From the NCBI GenBank assembly GCA_035565775.1, contig DATMRW010000016.1, positions 1 to 50,208 of the forward strand: a stretch of 50,208 bases of DNA. Direction: 5' to 3'. Below the pieces are notes generated by a model. It worked only from the letters and a program-made list of their open reading frames with translations. It searched no databases and was not told the DNA's origin. Made by a program: the position numbers and the translations under genes. Of the stretch, positions 8,274 to 17,015 are shown one piece after another (within the stretch, counting starts at the first letter, position 1; every line of letters starts with the position of its first letter). The stretch is from PRO6 sp035565775 (GTDB lineage: Bacteria > Pseudomonadota > Alphaproteobacteria > Rhizobiales > Xanthobacteraceae).

Positions 8274-8280
8274 ATCTCAC

Positions 8281-8320
8281 TTCCGCCCGCAGCAGCGCCG
8301 CCGGCAGATCGCGGGCGGAA
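8281..8320. repeat. Long inverted repeat in front of tRNA-His
   Basis: Perfect 10-bp arms TTCCGCCCGC (8281-8290) and GCGGGCGGAA (8311-8320) with a 20-base loop. It ends eight bases upstream of the mature tRNA 5' end and about 110 bases after the phasin stop. There is no T tract, so if it terminates the phasin transcript it is not a canonical terminator. Confidence 0.5.
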
Positions 8321-8430
8321 ACTAGGTGCTGCGCCGCATTTTTGCAAGCGGAAGGATGATCATATCCATCAAGAAAATCAAACTGGCCACAGGAGAAGCC
8401 CAGCAGCCCTGCCCGATTGCCCGGATGGCG

Positions 8431-8871
8431 TTAGGAAACCAGATCCATCGCCTTGGAAGCTGCCGCTTTGATGGGCTCAATCGCGTCCGACGCGACTCGC
8501 TGGCCGAGTTCGGTCAGTTCATTGGCCTGCGCGACAAAGGTCTCGATCTGGCTGCGCGCCTGGCCGCTCCAGAACTCGATCGCGTCCGGCAGCGAGGTGA
8601 TGCTCATCAGGGTCAGGCTGAAATTCAGCGCCGATTCGGCGTTGGCGTGGGTGATTTCCATCACCCGGTTGGCGTAGATGCCGGCGCCCCGGGTGGCCGA
8701 ATCGACCGCGGCCTCCATCGAGGCATTGCCGGTCTCGGCAGCGCTCTTGAGCTTTTCGTAGTTTTCGCGAGCCTGTGTCATGCCCTGCTCGGCAAGTGCG
8801 CGAAACGCCTCAGGCACCTCGCTCAAGGAACCTCCGAGCGGCGCGTCGCCGCCCCGAAACATTGAAATCAT
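8431..8871 (-). CDS. Phasin family protein
   Basis: A 146-residue, alanine-rich, mostly helical protein of the phasin type that coats polyhydroxyalkanoate granules and limits their size. The core reads PEAFRALAEQGMTQARENYEKLK followed by amphipathic helices, ending ANELTELGQRVASDAIEPIKAAASKAMDLV, as in the alphaproteobacterial phasin family. The frame extends upstream to 8991, but that part is Arg-rich and unlike the family. The ATG at 8871 has an AAGGG ribosome-binding site; a second ATG at 8862 is close. A second phasin gene lies about 200 bases upstream in the same direction. Confidence 0.88.
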   Translation of the reverse strand: MISMFRGGDAPLGGSLSEVPEAFRALAEQGMTQARENYEKLKSAAETGNASMEAAVDSATRGAGIYANRVMEITHANAESALNFSLTLMSITSLPDAIEFWSGQARSQIETFVAQANELTELGQRVASDAIEPIKAAASKAMDLVS

Positions 8872-9084
8872 GCCAACAACCCTTATCCGAACACGCTCTT
8901 GCTTCCGGTCGGAAACCGCCCCCCGGCGGATCGGCTCGGAACGAGCATTTCGGGTAAGGATTAGACCAGATCGATTTTTGCGGCGCAACACGTTTAATAG
9001 TTGAGAAAGCTTCCTTTAAAAGCCAATGGTTCCGGCGGCGCGCCTTCAGGCACTCGCCTGCACGCGCCCGCTCTCAGCCTCAAT

Positions 9085-9459
9085 TTACGGCTTGTTGGTG
9101 GGATTCATCGCCGCGCGGCTGATCACCTGGCCGATTTCGGTGCCCTGCTCGGCCAGCGCCCGCATCTGGGTCTGCGCGAACTCCGTGTTCAGCCGCATGA
9201 TTTCGGCAAAATCCTTGGCCTGCAGCAGCTTCTGCGTGTAATCCAAGGTCGCCTTCATGTTGTTCTCGGCAAAACCGATTGCTTTCGCGCTGATTTCCCG
9301 AGCGCTGGTGCGCACCGTCTCGCCCTGCCCCTCAAACGAGGCCGCGGTCTGATGTGCGGCGTTGACGAAGTTTTCAAACGCCTTGCGGGCCTGCTCAAAG
9401 CTGTTTTCGGCCATGGCACGCAGATCAGATGGAATCTCAAAACGATCGTTGCTGGTCAT
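9085..9459 (-). CDS. Phasin family protein (second copy)
   Basis: A 124-residue phasin. The sequence IPSDLRAMAENSFEQARKAFENFVNAA at the N terminus and MRLNTEFAQTQMRALAEQGTEIGQVISRAA near the C terminus are typical of the family and parallel the neighbouring phasin (AEQGMTQAR...). It should bind polyhydroxyalkanoate granules. The ATG at 9459 has a strong AGGAGAGG ribosome-binding site; the longer frame to 9582 is rejected. A 16-bp inverted repeat sits about 75 bases upstream. The two phasins are distinct in sequence and likely form an old paralog pair. Confidence 0.9.
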   Translation of the reverse strand: MTSNDRFEIPSDLRAMAENSFEQARKAFENFVNAAHQTAASFEGQGETVRTSAREISAKAIGFAENNMKATLDYTQKLLQAKDFAEIMRLNTEFAQTQMRALAEQGTEIGQVISRAAMNPTNKP

Positions 9460-9526
9460 CAGACCTCTCCTTCTTGACGCTTGAGGATGCGCGTCGAGTG
9501 TCTCCGTCCCGCGATGTGATGTTGCC

Positions 9527-9542
9527 GGATCACAGGTGATCC
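9527..9542. promoter_or_regulatory. Inverted repeat upstream of phasin 2 (operator candidate)
   Basis: GGATCAC (9527-9533), AG, GTGATCC (9536-9542). It lies in the 323-base spacer between phasin 2 and the divergent kinase gene. No clear sigma-70 boxes were identified beside it, and the rest of the spacer holds nothing else I can support. Confidence 0.4.
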
Positions 9543-9782
9543 AAGTTGATCCATCCCCACGTCTGCAACACGTCAACGCCATCGCAGTCAGGAAAGTTCA
9601 GCCTATTGCGGTAACTATGACAAATTCTGGCTAGGAAAACTCGCACGGATTCAGGCACGGACCTTGCTTCGGCCCAACATTGCGTCTCCATTGCATTCTT
9701 CGATGACGCGATCATTTCGAGCCATTTCCATGGCCGCCGGCGGGCAGCCAGCAAATAGGTCGGCAGTGCTGCCAGGATACGA

Positions 9783-12443
9783 ATGACGAACGACGCCTAC
9801 TCCCTGCTTGGTCTGCCTGATCCCCGGCTGGCGGATCATGCCTTGAGCGGCCAGCCTGCCTGGCTGTGGTCGTCGGACGGCTCGCGCCTGTTGTGGGCCA
9901 ACCCTGCCGGGGCCGCCGTGTTCGGGGCGACGAGCGCCCGCACTCTGGTCGCAAGCCCGCTGGAGCCGGCCGATCCTCACCGCCGGCAGGTGGTGCAGCT
10001 CGCCAGCGCCATCACCAATACTACGCCGCGGCTGCAACGCCTGCACGGCTTTGGCGCCCCGCTCGGCGGCCTGATGACCTGCGCCTGCTCGCGGCTTGAA
10101 CTCGCCGGAAGCGGCAGCCGCATTCTCATCGTCGCACTGGAGCCCCATGGCGCGGCAATGGCGCCGGAGGAGCAGCTCAAACGGCTTGTTGAAGGCAATC
10201 CCGCGCCGGTCGCTGCCTTTGCGGCGGATGGCGCGATCGCCGCCGTCAGCGATGCCGCCGCCGCGGCGCTCGCCCATTTTCAGAACCTTGCCCAGATCGA
10301 CCCCAGTGACGCCCGCGCAGCCGCCTTGCAGAACGGCGCCGCCAAGATCGCGGGCGCAACCGGCGAAATGCGCCTGCTGCGCATCGGCCAGGGCAATCAC
10401 CGCGCGCTTCTCGCCGTGCTGACGGCGGACTTCAGCCCGCCCGATGCAGGCGAATCGGTAAAGCCGGCGGCTGAGATCCCGAGCGAACCGGCGTCCAGCG
10501 TCCCCGCGCAGACGACGACGGAGCCGGAGAGTGAGCGGCCTGCCGCTCCTTCTGCCGATGAAATCTCGGCAGCCTCGGATATTGCCGAGGAAATCCGCCT
10601 CGTCGCCCAGCGCCATCCGCTGCGCTTTCTCTGGCAGATCAGCGCCGACGGGCGCTTTTCGCTCGGCTATGACGAATTCTCGCGGCTGACCGGCTTTGCG
10701 ACGACCGCCGCCTTCGGCCGCCCCTGGGGCGAGATTAACGCCGAGTTCGACCTTGATCCCGATGGCCGGGTCGCCGAGGCAATCGCCACCCAGGACACCT
10801 GGAGCGGCATTGTCATTCAGTGGCCGGTCGACGGCTCAGCGTTGCGGCTTGCGGTCGAACTTTCCGCCATCCCGGTGTTTGATCGCGACCAGCGCTTTGC
10901 CGGTTATCGCGGTTTCGGCGTGTGCCACGATCTTGAGGGGCTTGCCCGGCTGTCCGGCATCCGGCGGCAGGATGCCGTGCGGGCGGACGAGGAGCCGCAG
11001 CTCGGCCGCCGTGGCGGCGACGCCCTGCAACGCCAGCGCCGCAGGCTGCAGGCTGCCGTGACAAGCAACCTTCCGACCGCGCCGCTGATGTCGCCGAATG
11101 TCGTGCAGCTTCGCCCCGCCAACGATGCGGGGACCTCCCCGGCCTTGACGCCCGGCGAGAACAGCGCCTTCAACGAACTTGCGCGGCGGCTCTCCGCCTG
11201 TCTCGAAGGCGACGACACCCGGCCCGAGCCGGACTCCGCCTTGCCCGAAGCCGATGCGGAGCCCGCGGCCGTCGCGACCGCCGCGCCGGAAACGCCGGCA
11301 CAATCGGCAAAAATCAGCGAGCGCGCCGACATCGCAGCGGACCTCGCCACGATTGCCGACAGCATCGGCGATGGCGTCCTGCTGTTCGACCACGAAGGCC
11401 GCATCAACGCCTGCAATCGCAGCGCAGCAGAACTGTTCGGCGAAGACGCCGCCACGCTGGCGCAGCAGACGCTCTATGATCTCGTCGCCCCGGAGAGCCA
11501 CCAGATCATCCGCGACGGCATCGCCGGCCTCATTGCCACCGCCGAGGCGGGCCTCGTCGACGGCGGCCATCGCGCCACCGGACGCGCCCGCGGCAGCCAG
11601 ACCTTTCCGATGTCGATCGCGCTCGGCCGCACCTGCGCCTATGGCGACCGTTTCTATGCAGTGCTGCGCGATCTCAGCGCCATCCGGCAGAGCGAGAAGG
11701 ATCTCGCCCATGCGCGCCTGCAGACCGAGCGCGCGATCAGCGCCAAGGCCGATGCGCTCACCTGGATCAGCCATGAAGTGCGCGCGCCGGTGAACGCCAT
11801 TGCCGGCTTCGCCGACGTCATGATCGGCGAGCGCTTCGGGCCGCTCGGCAGCGACCGTTACATCGCCTGCCTGCGCGACATCCGCGCCGCCTCCGACCGC
11901 GTGCTGGCGACGATCAACGACATCCGCGATCTCGCGCGGATCGAGACTGGCCAGTTCGACCTGACCTTCGAGAACCAGAACCTCAACGCCATCGTCGAAA
12001 AATGCATCGCGGCGATCCAGCCGAATGCTAATCGCGCCCGCATCATCATCCGCTCGTCGCTCGCCCCGGCGCTGCCGCCGGTGGCGGCCGACGCCAGCGC
12101 GCTGGAGCAGATCGCCACCAATCTGATCAGCAACTCGCTCAATCTCGCCAATGCCGGCGGCCAGGTGATCGTGTCCACGGCGCTCACCGACAACGGCACG
12201 GTCGCCCTGCGCGTCCGCGACACCGGCCACAGCCTCAACGACAATGAGCTCGCCGCCGCCGTCGCCCCGTTTCGCACCATCTCCAGGTCCGGCGATGCCG
12301 CAGCCGAGAGCACAGGCATCAACCTGACCCTGACCAAGGCGCTGATCGAGGCCAACCGCGCCGCGCTCACGGTGAAAAGCGCGCCGAATACAGGCACGTT
12401 GATCGAGGTCATTTTCGGCGTACCGGCGGAAATCGCCTCCTGA
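9783..12443 (+). CDS. PdhS-type PAS sensor histidine kinase with degenerate ATP-binding motifs
   Basis: An 886-residue soluble multi-PAS kinase. PAS-like segments are seen near residues 20-60, 278-385 and 525-645, with a proline/alanine-rich linker between the last two. The HisKA helix has the phospho-accepting H664 (ISHEVRAPVNAIAGFADVM), and the following ERFGPLGSDRY and PNANRARIIIRSSL segments resemble PdhS kinases, which control CtrA-dependent cell cycle and polarity in rhizobia. The N box is present (N780, N784). The G1 box reads DTGHSLND (813-820) instead of DxGxG, and the G2 region reads STGINLTLTK (843-852) instead of GxGLGL. ATP binding may therefore be weak or lost. Divergent from the phasins, single gene. 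Confidence 0.88.
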   Translation: MTNDAYSLLGLPDPRLADHALSGQPAWLWSSDGSRLLWANPAGAAVFGATSARTLVASPLEPADPHRRQVVQLASAITNTTPRLQRLHGFGAPLGGLMTCACSRLELAGSGSRILIVALEPHGAAMAPEEQLKRLVEGNPAPVAAFAADGAIAAVSDAAAAALAHFQNLAQIDPSDARAAALQNGAAKIAGATGEMRLLRIGQGNHRALLAVLTADFSPPDAGESVKPAAEIPSEPASSVPAQTTTEPESERPAAPSADEISAASDIAEEIRLVAQRHPLRFLWQISADGRFSLGYDEFSRLTGFATTAAFGRPWGEINAEFDLDPDGRVAEAIATQDTWSGIVIQWPVDGSALRLAVELSAIPVFDRDQRFAGYRGFGVCHDLEGLARLSGIRRQDAVRADEEPQLGRRGGDALQRQRRRLQAAVTSNLPTAPLMSPNVVQLRPANDAGTSPALTPGENSAFNELARRLSACLEGDDTRPEPDSALPEADAEPAAVATAAPETPAQSAKISERADIAADLATIADSIGDGVLLFDHEGRINACNRSAAELFGEDAATLAQQTLYDLVAPESHQIIRDGIAGLIATAEAGLVDGGHRATGRARGSQTFPMSIALGRTCAYGDRFYAVLRDLSAIRQSEKDLAHARLQTERAISAKADALTWISHEVRAPVNAIAGFADVMIGERFGPLGSDRYIACLRDIRAASDRVLATINDIRDLARIETGQFDLTFENQNLNAIVEKCIAAIQPNANRARIIIRSSLAPALPPVAADASALEQIATNLISNSLNLANAGGQVIVSTALTDNGTVALRVRDTGHSLNDNELAAAVAPFRTISRSGDAAAESTGINLTLTKALIEANRAALTVKSAPNTGTLIEVIFGVPAEIAS

Positions 12444-12603
12444 TCGCCCCGCCGCCACGACGGCAGCGACATCCCCAGCAGATCTTGAATCTGTCTAAAC
12501 AGGGCCATTCGCGACCAATCGCCACTTCGATCGCGATATATCGCTGGGATACAGACAGTGCGCGCACGTCGATGCGCGATCCTCCGGTTCCGGAATCCCG
12601 CCA

Positions 12604-13644
12604 ATGAACCTCCTTCGCCCTGCCGCCGCCGCGGCGCTGACAGTTGCCCTCATCTCGCCTGCCATCGACGGCGCGATGAGCCGCGCCGCGGCGCAATCCG
12701 GCGAGGTCAACGTCTACAGCTACCGCGAAACGAAGCTGATCCAGCCGCTGTTCGATACCTTCACCGCCGAGACCGGCATCAAGGTGAATGTGATCTCGGC
12801 AAGTTCGGGCCTCGAGCAGCGCGTCAAGGCGGAGGGCGAGAACAGCCCCGCCGATGTTCTAATGACCGTCGACATCGGCCGCATCGACGAGGCGGTCCGC
12901 GCCGGCATCACCCAGCCGATCAAGTCCGCGGTCGCCGACGCTGCCGTCCCGGCGCAGTATCGCGACCCCGACGGCCACTGGTACGGCCTCTCCAAGCGCG
13001 CGAGGGTGTTTTACGTCTCTCGCGACCGGGTGCAGCAGACCGCGCTGACCTATGACGAGCTCGCCGATCCGAAATGGAAGGGCAAGATCTGCATCCGCTC
13101 GGGCCAGCACATCTACAACAACGCGCTGTTCGCGGCCGCGATCGCCCATCTCGGCGAGGCCAAGGCGGAAGAGTGGCTGCGCGGCGTGAAGGCCAATCTC
13201 GCGCAAAAGCCCTCCGGCGGCGATCGCGAGACCGCGCGCGATGTCGCGGCCGGCAAATGCGACATCGGCATCGGCAACACCTATTACTGGGCGCTGATGA
13301 AGAACAACGACCCGTCGAAGAAGGACTGGGCCGATGCGACGCGCGTCGTGCTGCCGACCTTCGAGGGCGGCGGCACCCATGTGAACCTGACCGCCGTCCT
13401 ACTCGCCAAGCATGCGCCCAACCGCGCCAATGGCGTCAAGCTGATCGAATGGCTGCTCGGCGAGAAGGCGCAACAGATCTATGCCGACGTCAACTACGAG
13501 TATCCGGTGCGGCCCGGCGTCGCCGTCAATCCGACGATTGCCGGATATGGCGAGCTGAAGGTCGACAGCCTGCCGGTCGCCGAAATCGGCAAGCACCGCA
13601 AGGCGGCGTCGCAGCTCGTCGACAAAGTCGGCTTTGACAACTGA
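12604..13644 (+). CDS. Ferric iron ABC transporter, periplasmic binding protein
   Basis: A 346-residue FbpA/FutA-type binding protein that delivers Fe3+ in the periplasm to its permease. A signal peptide covers about residues 1-30 (hydrophobic AAAAALTVALISPAI, AxA-like cleavage near AAAQS). The mature start GEVNVYSYRETKLIQPLFDTFTAETGI is typical. GIGNTYYWALM holds the tandem tyrosines that bind iron in this family, and YPVRPGV near the end is also conserved. The permease gene follows after 18 bases. A 12-bp palindrome GCGATATATCGC (12533-12544) upstream does not match a known Fur or Irr box. Confidence 0.92.
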   Translation: MNLLRPAAAAALTVALISPAIDGAMSRAAAQSGEVNVYSYRETKLIQPLFDTFTAETGIKVNVISASSGLEQRVKAEGENSPADVLMTVDIGRIDEAVRAGITQPIKSAVADAAVPAQYRDPDGHWYGLSKRARVFYVSRDRVQQTALTYDELADPKWKGKICIRSGQHIYNNALFAAAIAHLGEAKAEEWLRGVKANLAQKPSGGDRETARDVAAGKCDIGIGNTYYWALMKNNDPSKKDWADATRVVLPTFEGGGTHVNLTAVLLAKHAPNRANGVKLIEWLLGEKAQQIYADVNYEYPVRPGVAVNPTIAGYGELKVDSLPVAEIGKHRKAASQLVDKVGFDN

Positions 13645-13662
13645 TCGAGACGGATTGACGCG

Positions 13663-15306
13663 GTGAGGGAGCTTGGGCGCGCGGGCCTAATTGCTACGGG
13701 GCTCGCGCTCTTCACCGCGCTGATCGTCGCGCTGCCGGTCGTCAGCGTGGTCACGCTCGCGCTACGCCCGGTGCCGGGCCTGTGGCAGGACCTGATGCAA
13801 TATGTCCTGCCGCGCACCCTGCGCGACACGTCGATATTGCTGGCCGGGGTCGGCACGCTGACGGTGCTGCTCGGCGCCAGCACCGCGTGGCTCATCGCCG
13901 CGCATGATTTTCCCGGCCGCCGCCTGCTGCTGTGGCTTCTGCCGCTGCCGCTTGCGATCCCGACCTATATCGCCGCCTATGTCTATGTCGACCTGTTCGA
14001 GCCGCTCGGCCCGGTCCATCGCCTTCTGCTGCTGTGGCTGCCGCCGCGCGACGCCATCGGCGCGCTGCCTAACCTGCGCTCGATGCTTGGCGCGATCTTC
14101 GTCATCTCGCTGGTGCTCTATCCTTACGTCTACCTGTCGATGCAGGCGATGTTCCAGATCCGCAGCGCCGAGTTCGCCGAAGCCGCGCGCACCCTCGGCG
14201 CCAAGAGCTGGACGATCTTTTGGCGGATCTCGCTGCCGATGGCCCGGCCCGCACTTGCGGTCGGCCTCGCGTTGGCGCTGCTTGAGACGCTCAACGACAT
14301 CGGCGCCAGCGAATATCTCGGCGTGCGCACCTTCACGGTGTCGATATTCACCGTCTGGCTCAATCACGACAGCTTGCCGGGCGCGGCGCAGCTTGCCTGC
14401 CTCGCGCTGTTCGCCGTCGCGGCGCTGGTGGCGCTGGAGCGCTATGGCGTGCGCGGCCGCAGCTTCACGCTCTCGGCCGAGAATCCGCAGGTGGCAGCGC
14501 GCGCGCCTTTGCGCGGAGCAAAGGCGATCTCCGCGCTCGTCGTCTGCCTCATTCCGGTCGTGCTCGGCTTTCTGCTGCCGCTCGCCTACCTCGCCTACCA
14601 GACCCTGCAGCGCGCGCTTTACGCGCAGCTCGATGGCATCGCCTCGAGTCTGATGTACACGGTGCTGTTTGCCGGCACCGCCACCATCGGCGCGCTGATA
14701 CTCGGCCTTGCGGTGCTCACCGCCAATCGCTGGTGGCCCGGGCGGCTGACGCGCGCCTGCACCGCGATCTCGTTCACCGGCTACACCTTTCCCGGCTTGG
14801 TGCTGGCGCTCGGCCTGCTGGCGCCGCTGGTGGCGTTCGACAGTTTCGTCCACAGCCTGCTGACGAGCGCCGGGCTCCCCTCGCCCGGCCTTCTTCTCAT
14901 CGGCTCGGGTTTCGCCGTCTCGATCGCTTATGTCATCCGCTTCGTCGCAGTCGCCTCGGGTTTTTTCCGCACCGCTTATGCGCGCATCCCGAAAGACTAT
15001 GACGACGGCGCGCGGATGAGCGGGGCGAGCCAGTTCACCACCATGTGGCGGGTTCACATGCCGTTGCTGCGCCCGGCGCTGCTCAGCGCCGCGGTGATCG
15101 TGTTCGTCGATTGTCTGAAGGAATTGCCGGCGACGCTGTTGCTCCGGCCGCTGAACGTCGAAACCCTGTCGACGTCGATCTATCAGTATGCCAGCCGCGG
15201 CAGCTTCGAGGACGGCGCCCTGGCCGCCTTGCTGATCGTCGCCGCGAGCGTCGTGCCGGTGATTTTTCTCACCCGGCTCTCGGATGTGCCGACGCGGTCC
15301 GAGTGA
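13663..15306 (+). CDS. Ferric iron ABC transporter, fused permease
   Basis: A 547-residue FbpB-type permease with two MetI-like permease halves, about 12 membrane segments. Each half carries an EAA loop that docks the ATPase: EFAEAARTLGAKSWTIFWRISLPMARPAL and YDDGARMSGASQFTTMWRVHMPLLRPAL. It starts with GTG at 13663 and no strong ribosome-binding site, so translation may be coupled to the preceding binding-protein gene. The expected ATPase gene (fbpC) does not follow; the next gene is the convergent scoB 21 bases away. The ATPase must be encoded elsewhere or shared. Confidence 0.92.
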   Translation: MRELGRAGLIATGLALFTALIVALPVVSVVTLALRPVPGLWQDLMQYVLPRTLRDTSILLAGVGTLTVLLGASTAWLIAAHDFPGRRLLLWLLPLPLAIPTYIAAYVYVDLFEPLGPVHRLLLLWLPPRDAIGALPNLRSMLGAIFVISLVLYPYVYLSMQAMFQIRSAEFAEAARTLGAKSWTIFWRISLPMARPALAVGLALALLETLNDIGASEYLGVRTFTVSIFTVWLNHDSLPGAAQLACLALFAVAALVALERYGVRGRSFTLSAENPQVAARAPLRGAKAISALVVCLIPVVLGFLLPLAYLAYQTLQRALYAQLDGIASSLMYTVLFAGTATIGALILGLAVLTANRWWPGRLTRACTAISFTGYTFPGLVLALGLLAPLVAFDSFVHSLLTSAGLPSPGLLLIGSGFAVSIAYVIRFVAVASGFFRTAYARIPKDYDDGARMSGASQFTTMWRVHMPLLRPALLSAAVIVFVDCLKELPATLLLRPLNVETLSTSIYQYASRGSFEDGALAALLIVAASVVPVIFLTRLSDVPTRSE

Positions 15307-15327
15307 CCGCATCGGCACAAGTCGTCG

Positions 15328-15981
15328 TCAGGCCGCGTTGCTGAGCGCAACGTGGAAATCGGCCTCGGTCTTTTCCTTGACCTCGTCGAGGCTGACGCCA
15401 TCGGCGAGTTCGATCAGCGTCAGGCCGCCATTGCCGTGCTTGTCGACGTTGAACACCGCAAGATCGGTGATCACCATGTCAACCACCCGGGCGCCGGTCA
15501 GCGGCAGGGTGCACTTCTTCAGGAGCTTGGGGCCGTCCTTGGCGACATGCTCCATGACGACCACGACGCGCTTGACGCCGGCGACGAGATCCATCGCGCC
15601 GCCCATGCCCTTGACCATCTTGCCGGGGATCATCCAGTTGGCGAGATCGCCGTTCTGGGCGACCTGCATCGCGCCGAGAATCGACAGGTCGATATGGCCG
15701 CCGCGAACCATCGCGAAGGAATCCGCGCTGGAGAAATAGCTGGTGGACGGCAGTTCGGTCACGGTCTGCTTGCCGGCGTTGATCAGGTCCGGGTCTTCCT
15801 CACCCTCATAGGGGAACGGCCCCATGCCGAGCATGCCGTTCTCGCTCTGGAGCTGAACGTCAACGCCTTCGGGGATGTAGTTGGATACCAGCGTCGGGAT
15901 GCCGATGCCGAGATTTACGTAAAAGCCATCGCGCAATTCCTTTGCGGCGCGGGCTGCCATTTGGTCACGGGTCCAAGCCAT
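15328..15981 (-). CDS. scoB: 3-oxoacid CoA-transferase, subunit B
   Basis: A 217-residue beta subunit of a family I CoA-transferase, which moves CoA from succinyl-CoA to acetoacetate or another 3-oxoacid. The catalytic glutamate lies in the family motif SENG (E47, QSENGMLGMGP). VNLGIGIPTLV near the N terminus and MGGAMDLVAGVKRV are also typical. It follows subunit A by 20 bases on the same strand, so the pair forms an operon. Family members also use 3-oxoadipate (pcaIJ), but the sequence reads closer to ScoAB/AtoDA. It could feed acetoacetyl-CoA to the thiolases encoded downstream. Confidence 0.93.
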   Translation of the reverse strand: MAWTRDQMAARAAKELRDGFYVNLGIGIPTLVSNYIPEGVDVQLQSENGMLGMGPFPYEGEEDPDLINAGKQTVTELPSTSYFSSADSFAMVRGGHIDLSILGAMQVAQNGDLANWMIPGKMVKGMGGAMDLVAGVKRVVVVMEHVAKDGPKLLKKCTLPLTGARVVDMVITDLAVFNVDKHGNGGLTLIELADGVSLDEVKEKTEADFHVALSNAA

Positions 15982-16001
15982 GGGACTTTCCTCCGGTTTG
16001 A

Positions 16002-16706
16002 TCAGGCGGGGCGCTTGCGCGTGGTACGCTGCTCAATGCGCTTGAGCGACGTTCCGACCTCGATGATGCGCTGCACGTAGATGCCCGGTGTGTGGATGTG
16101 ATCGGGATCGATCTCGCCGGCCGGCACGAGGTGCTCGACTTCAGCCACGGTGATCTTGGCGGCGGTCGCCATCATCGGGTTGAAGTTACGGGCCGTCTTG
16201 CGGAACACGAGGTTGCCGGCGGTGTCGCCCTTCCAGGCGTGAACGATCGCCAGGTCTGCGAACAGGCCGCGTTCCATGATGTACCTCTCGCCGTCGAACT
16301 CGCGCTCCTCCTTGCCTTCGGCGATCAGGGTGCCGACGCCGGTCTTGGTGAAGAAGGCGGGGATGCCTGCGCCGCCGGCGCGGATGCGCTCGGAGAGGGT
16401 TCCCTGGGGTGCGAATTCGAGCTCGAGCTCGCCGGCCAGATACTGCTGCGCAAACAGCTTGTTCTCGCCGACATAGGACGAGATCATTTTCTTGATCTGA
16501 CGGGTTTCGAGCAGGCGGCTGAGGCCGATGCCATCGACGCCTGCGTTGTTGGAGACGACCGTGAGGTCCTTGACGCCGGATTCACGCAGCGCGTCCGACA
16601 AGGTCTCTGCGATACCGCAGAGGCCAAAGCCGCCGGACATGACCATCATGCCGTCCCTCAAAATTCCTTCGAGCGCCGATTTCGCGTCGGGGTAGACCTT
16701 GTTCAT
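16002..16706 (-). CDS. scoA: 3-oxoacid CoA-transferase, subunit A
   Basis: A 234-residue alpha subunit of a family I CoA-transferase. The N terminus MNKVYPDAKSALEGILRDGMMVMSGGFGLCGIAE holds the CoA-binding GGFGLCG loop, and LTVVSNNAGVDGIGLSRLLE is also typical. The frame is open to 16880, but the first 58 residues do not fit the family, so I take the ATG at 16706. A good promoter sits about 80 bases upstream. Together with scoB it should form an alpha2beta2-type enzyme. Confidence 0.93.
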   Translation of the reverse strand: MNKVYPDAKSALEGILRDGMMVMSGGFGLCGIAETLSDALRESGVKDLTVVSNNAGVDGIGLSRLLETRQIKKMISSYVGENKLFAQQYLAGELELEFAPQGTLSERIRAGGAGIPAFFTKTGVGTLIAEGKEEREFDGERYIMERGLFADLAIVHAWKGDTAGNLVFRKTARNFNPMMATAAKITVAEVEHLVPAGEIDPDHIHTPGIYVQRIIEVGTSLKRIEQRTTRKRPA

Positions 16707-16783
16707 GCTGAAACAACCTGATGAAGGACAAAAGAGCGCGCGAAGGGCTTTACGCGCCTTTATTTCTTGTTTGGTGCCCGGAA

Positions 16784-16813
16784 GTATTAGGCGAAACTTG
16801 AAAGCCGCGTCAA
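16784..16813 (-). promoter_or_regulatory. scoA: scoAB promoter
   Basis: On the minus strand TTGACG (16813-16808) and TAATAC (16789-16784) are spaced by 18 bases. This predicts a start near 16776 and a leader of about 70 bases. The remaining spacer to the divergent AsmA gene (16814-17015) shows nothing else I can support. Confidence 0.6.
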
Positions 16814-17015
16814 TCGCGCGAAAATCCGCGGTGGCCCCGTACCCCCAAAGCCCCTGATTCATCAACTGGCGATTGACCATGGCCGCGGAACCGGCCTTGA
16901 AAGCGTCAAGAAAACCGACCAGATTGCCGCTCCGTGGGGCGGTTGGACGTGGTCCCGCCCCCCGAAGGTTCTGCCTTCACCTGATTTTTTCAATGTTGAT
17001 GGCACAAGGACACCG

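Noticed and set aside
10836..12458. A 540-codon minus-strand open frame
   Set aside because: It is antisense to the PdhS-like kinase, which shows PAS, HisKA and HATPase features in the opposite direction.
12533..12544. GCGATATATCGC palindrome as an iron-responsive (Fur/Irr/RirA) operator
   Set aside because: It is a perfect 12-mer but does not match the ICE motif or the usual Fur or iron-rhodo box patterns. No iron control is claimed.
13762..15318. A 518-codon minus-strand open frame
   Set aside because: It is antisense to the fused iron permease. The composition (Arg, Gln, Glu, Asp repeats) is typical of high-GC shadow frames.
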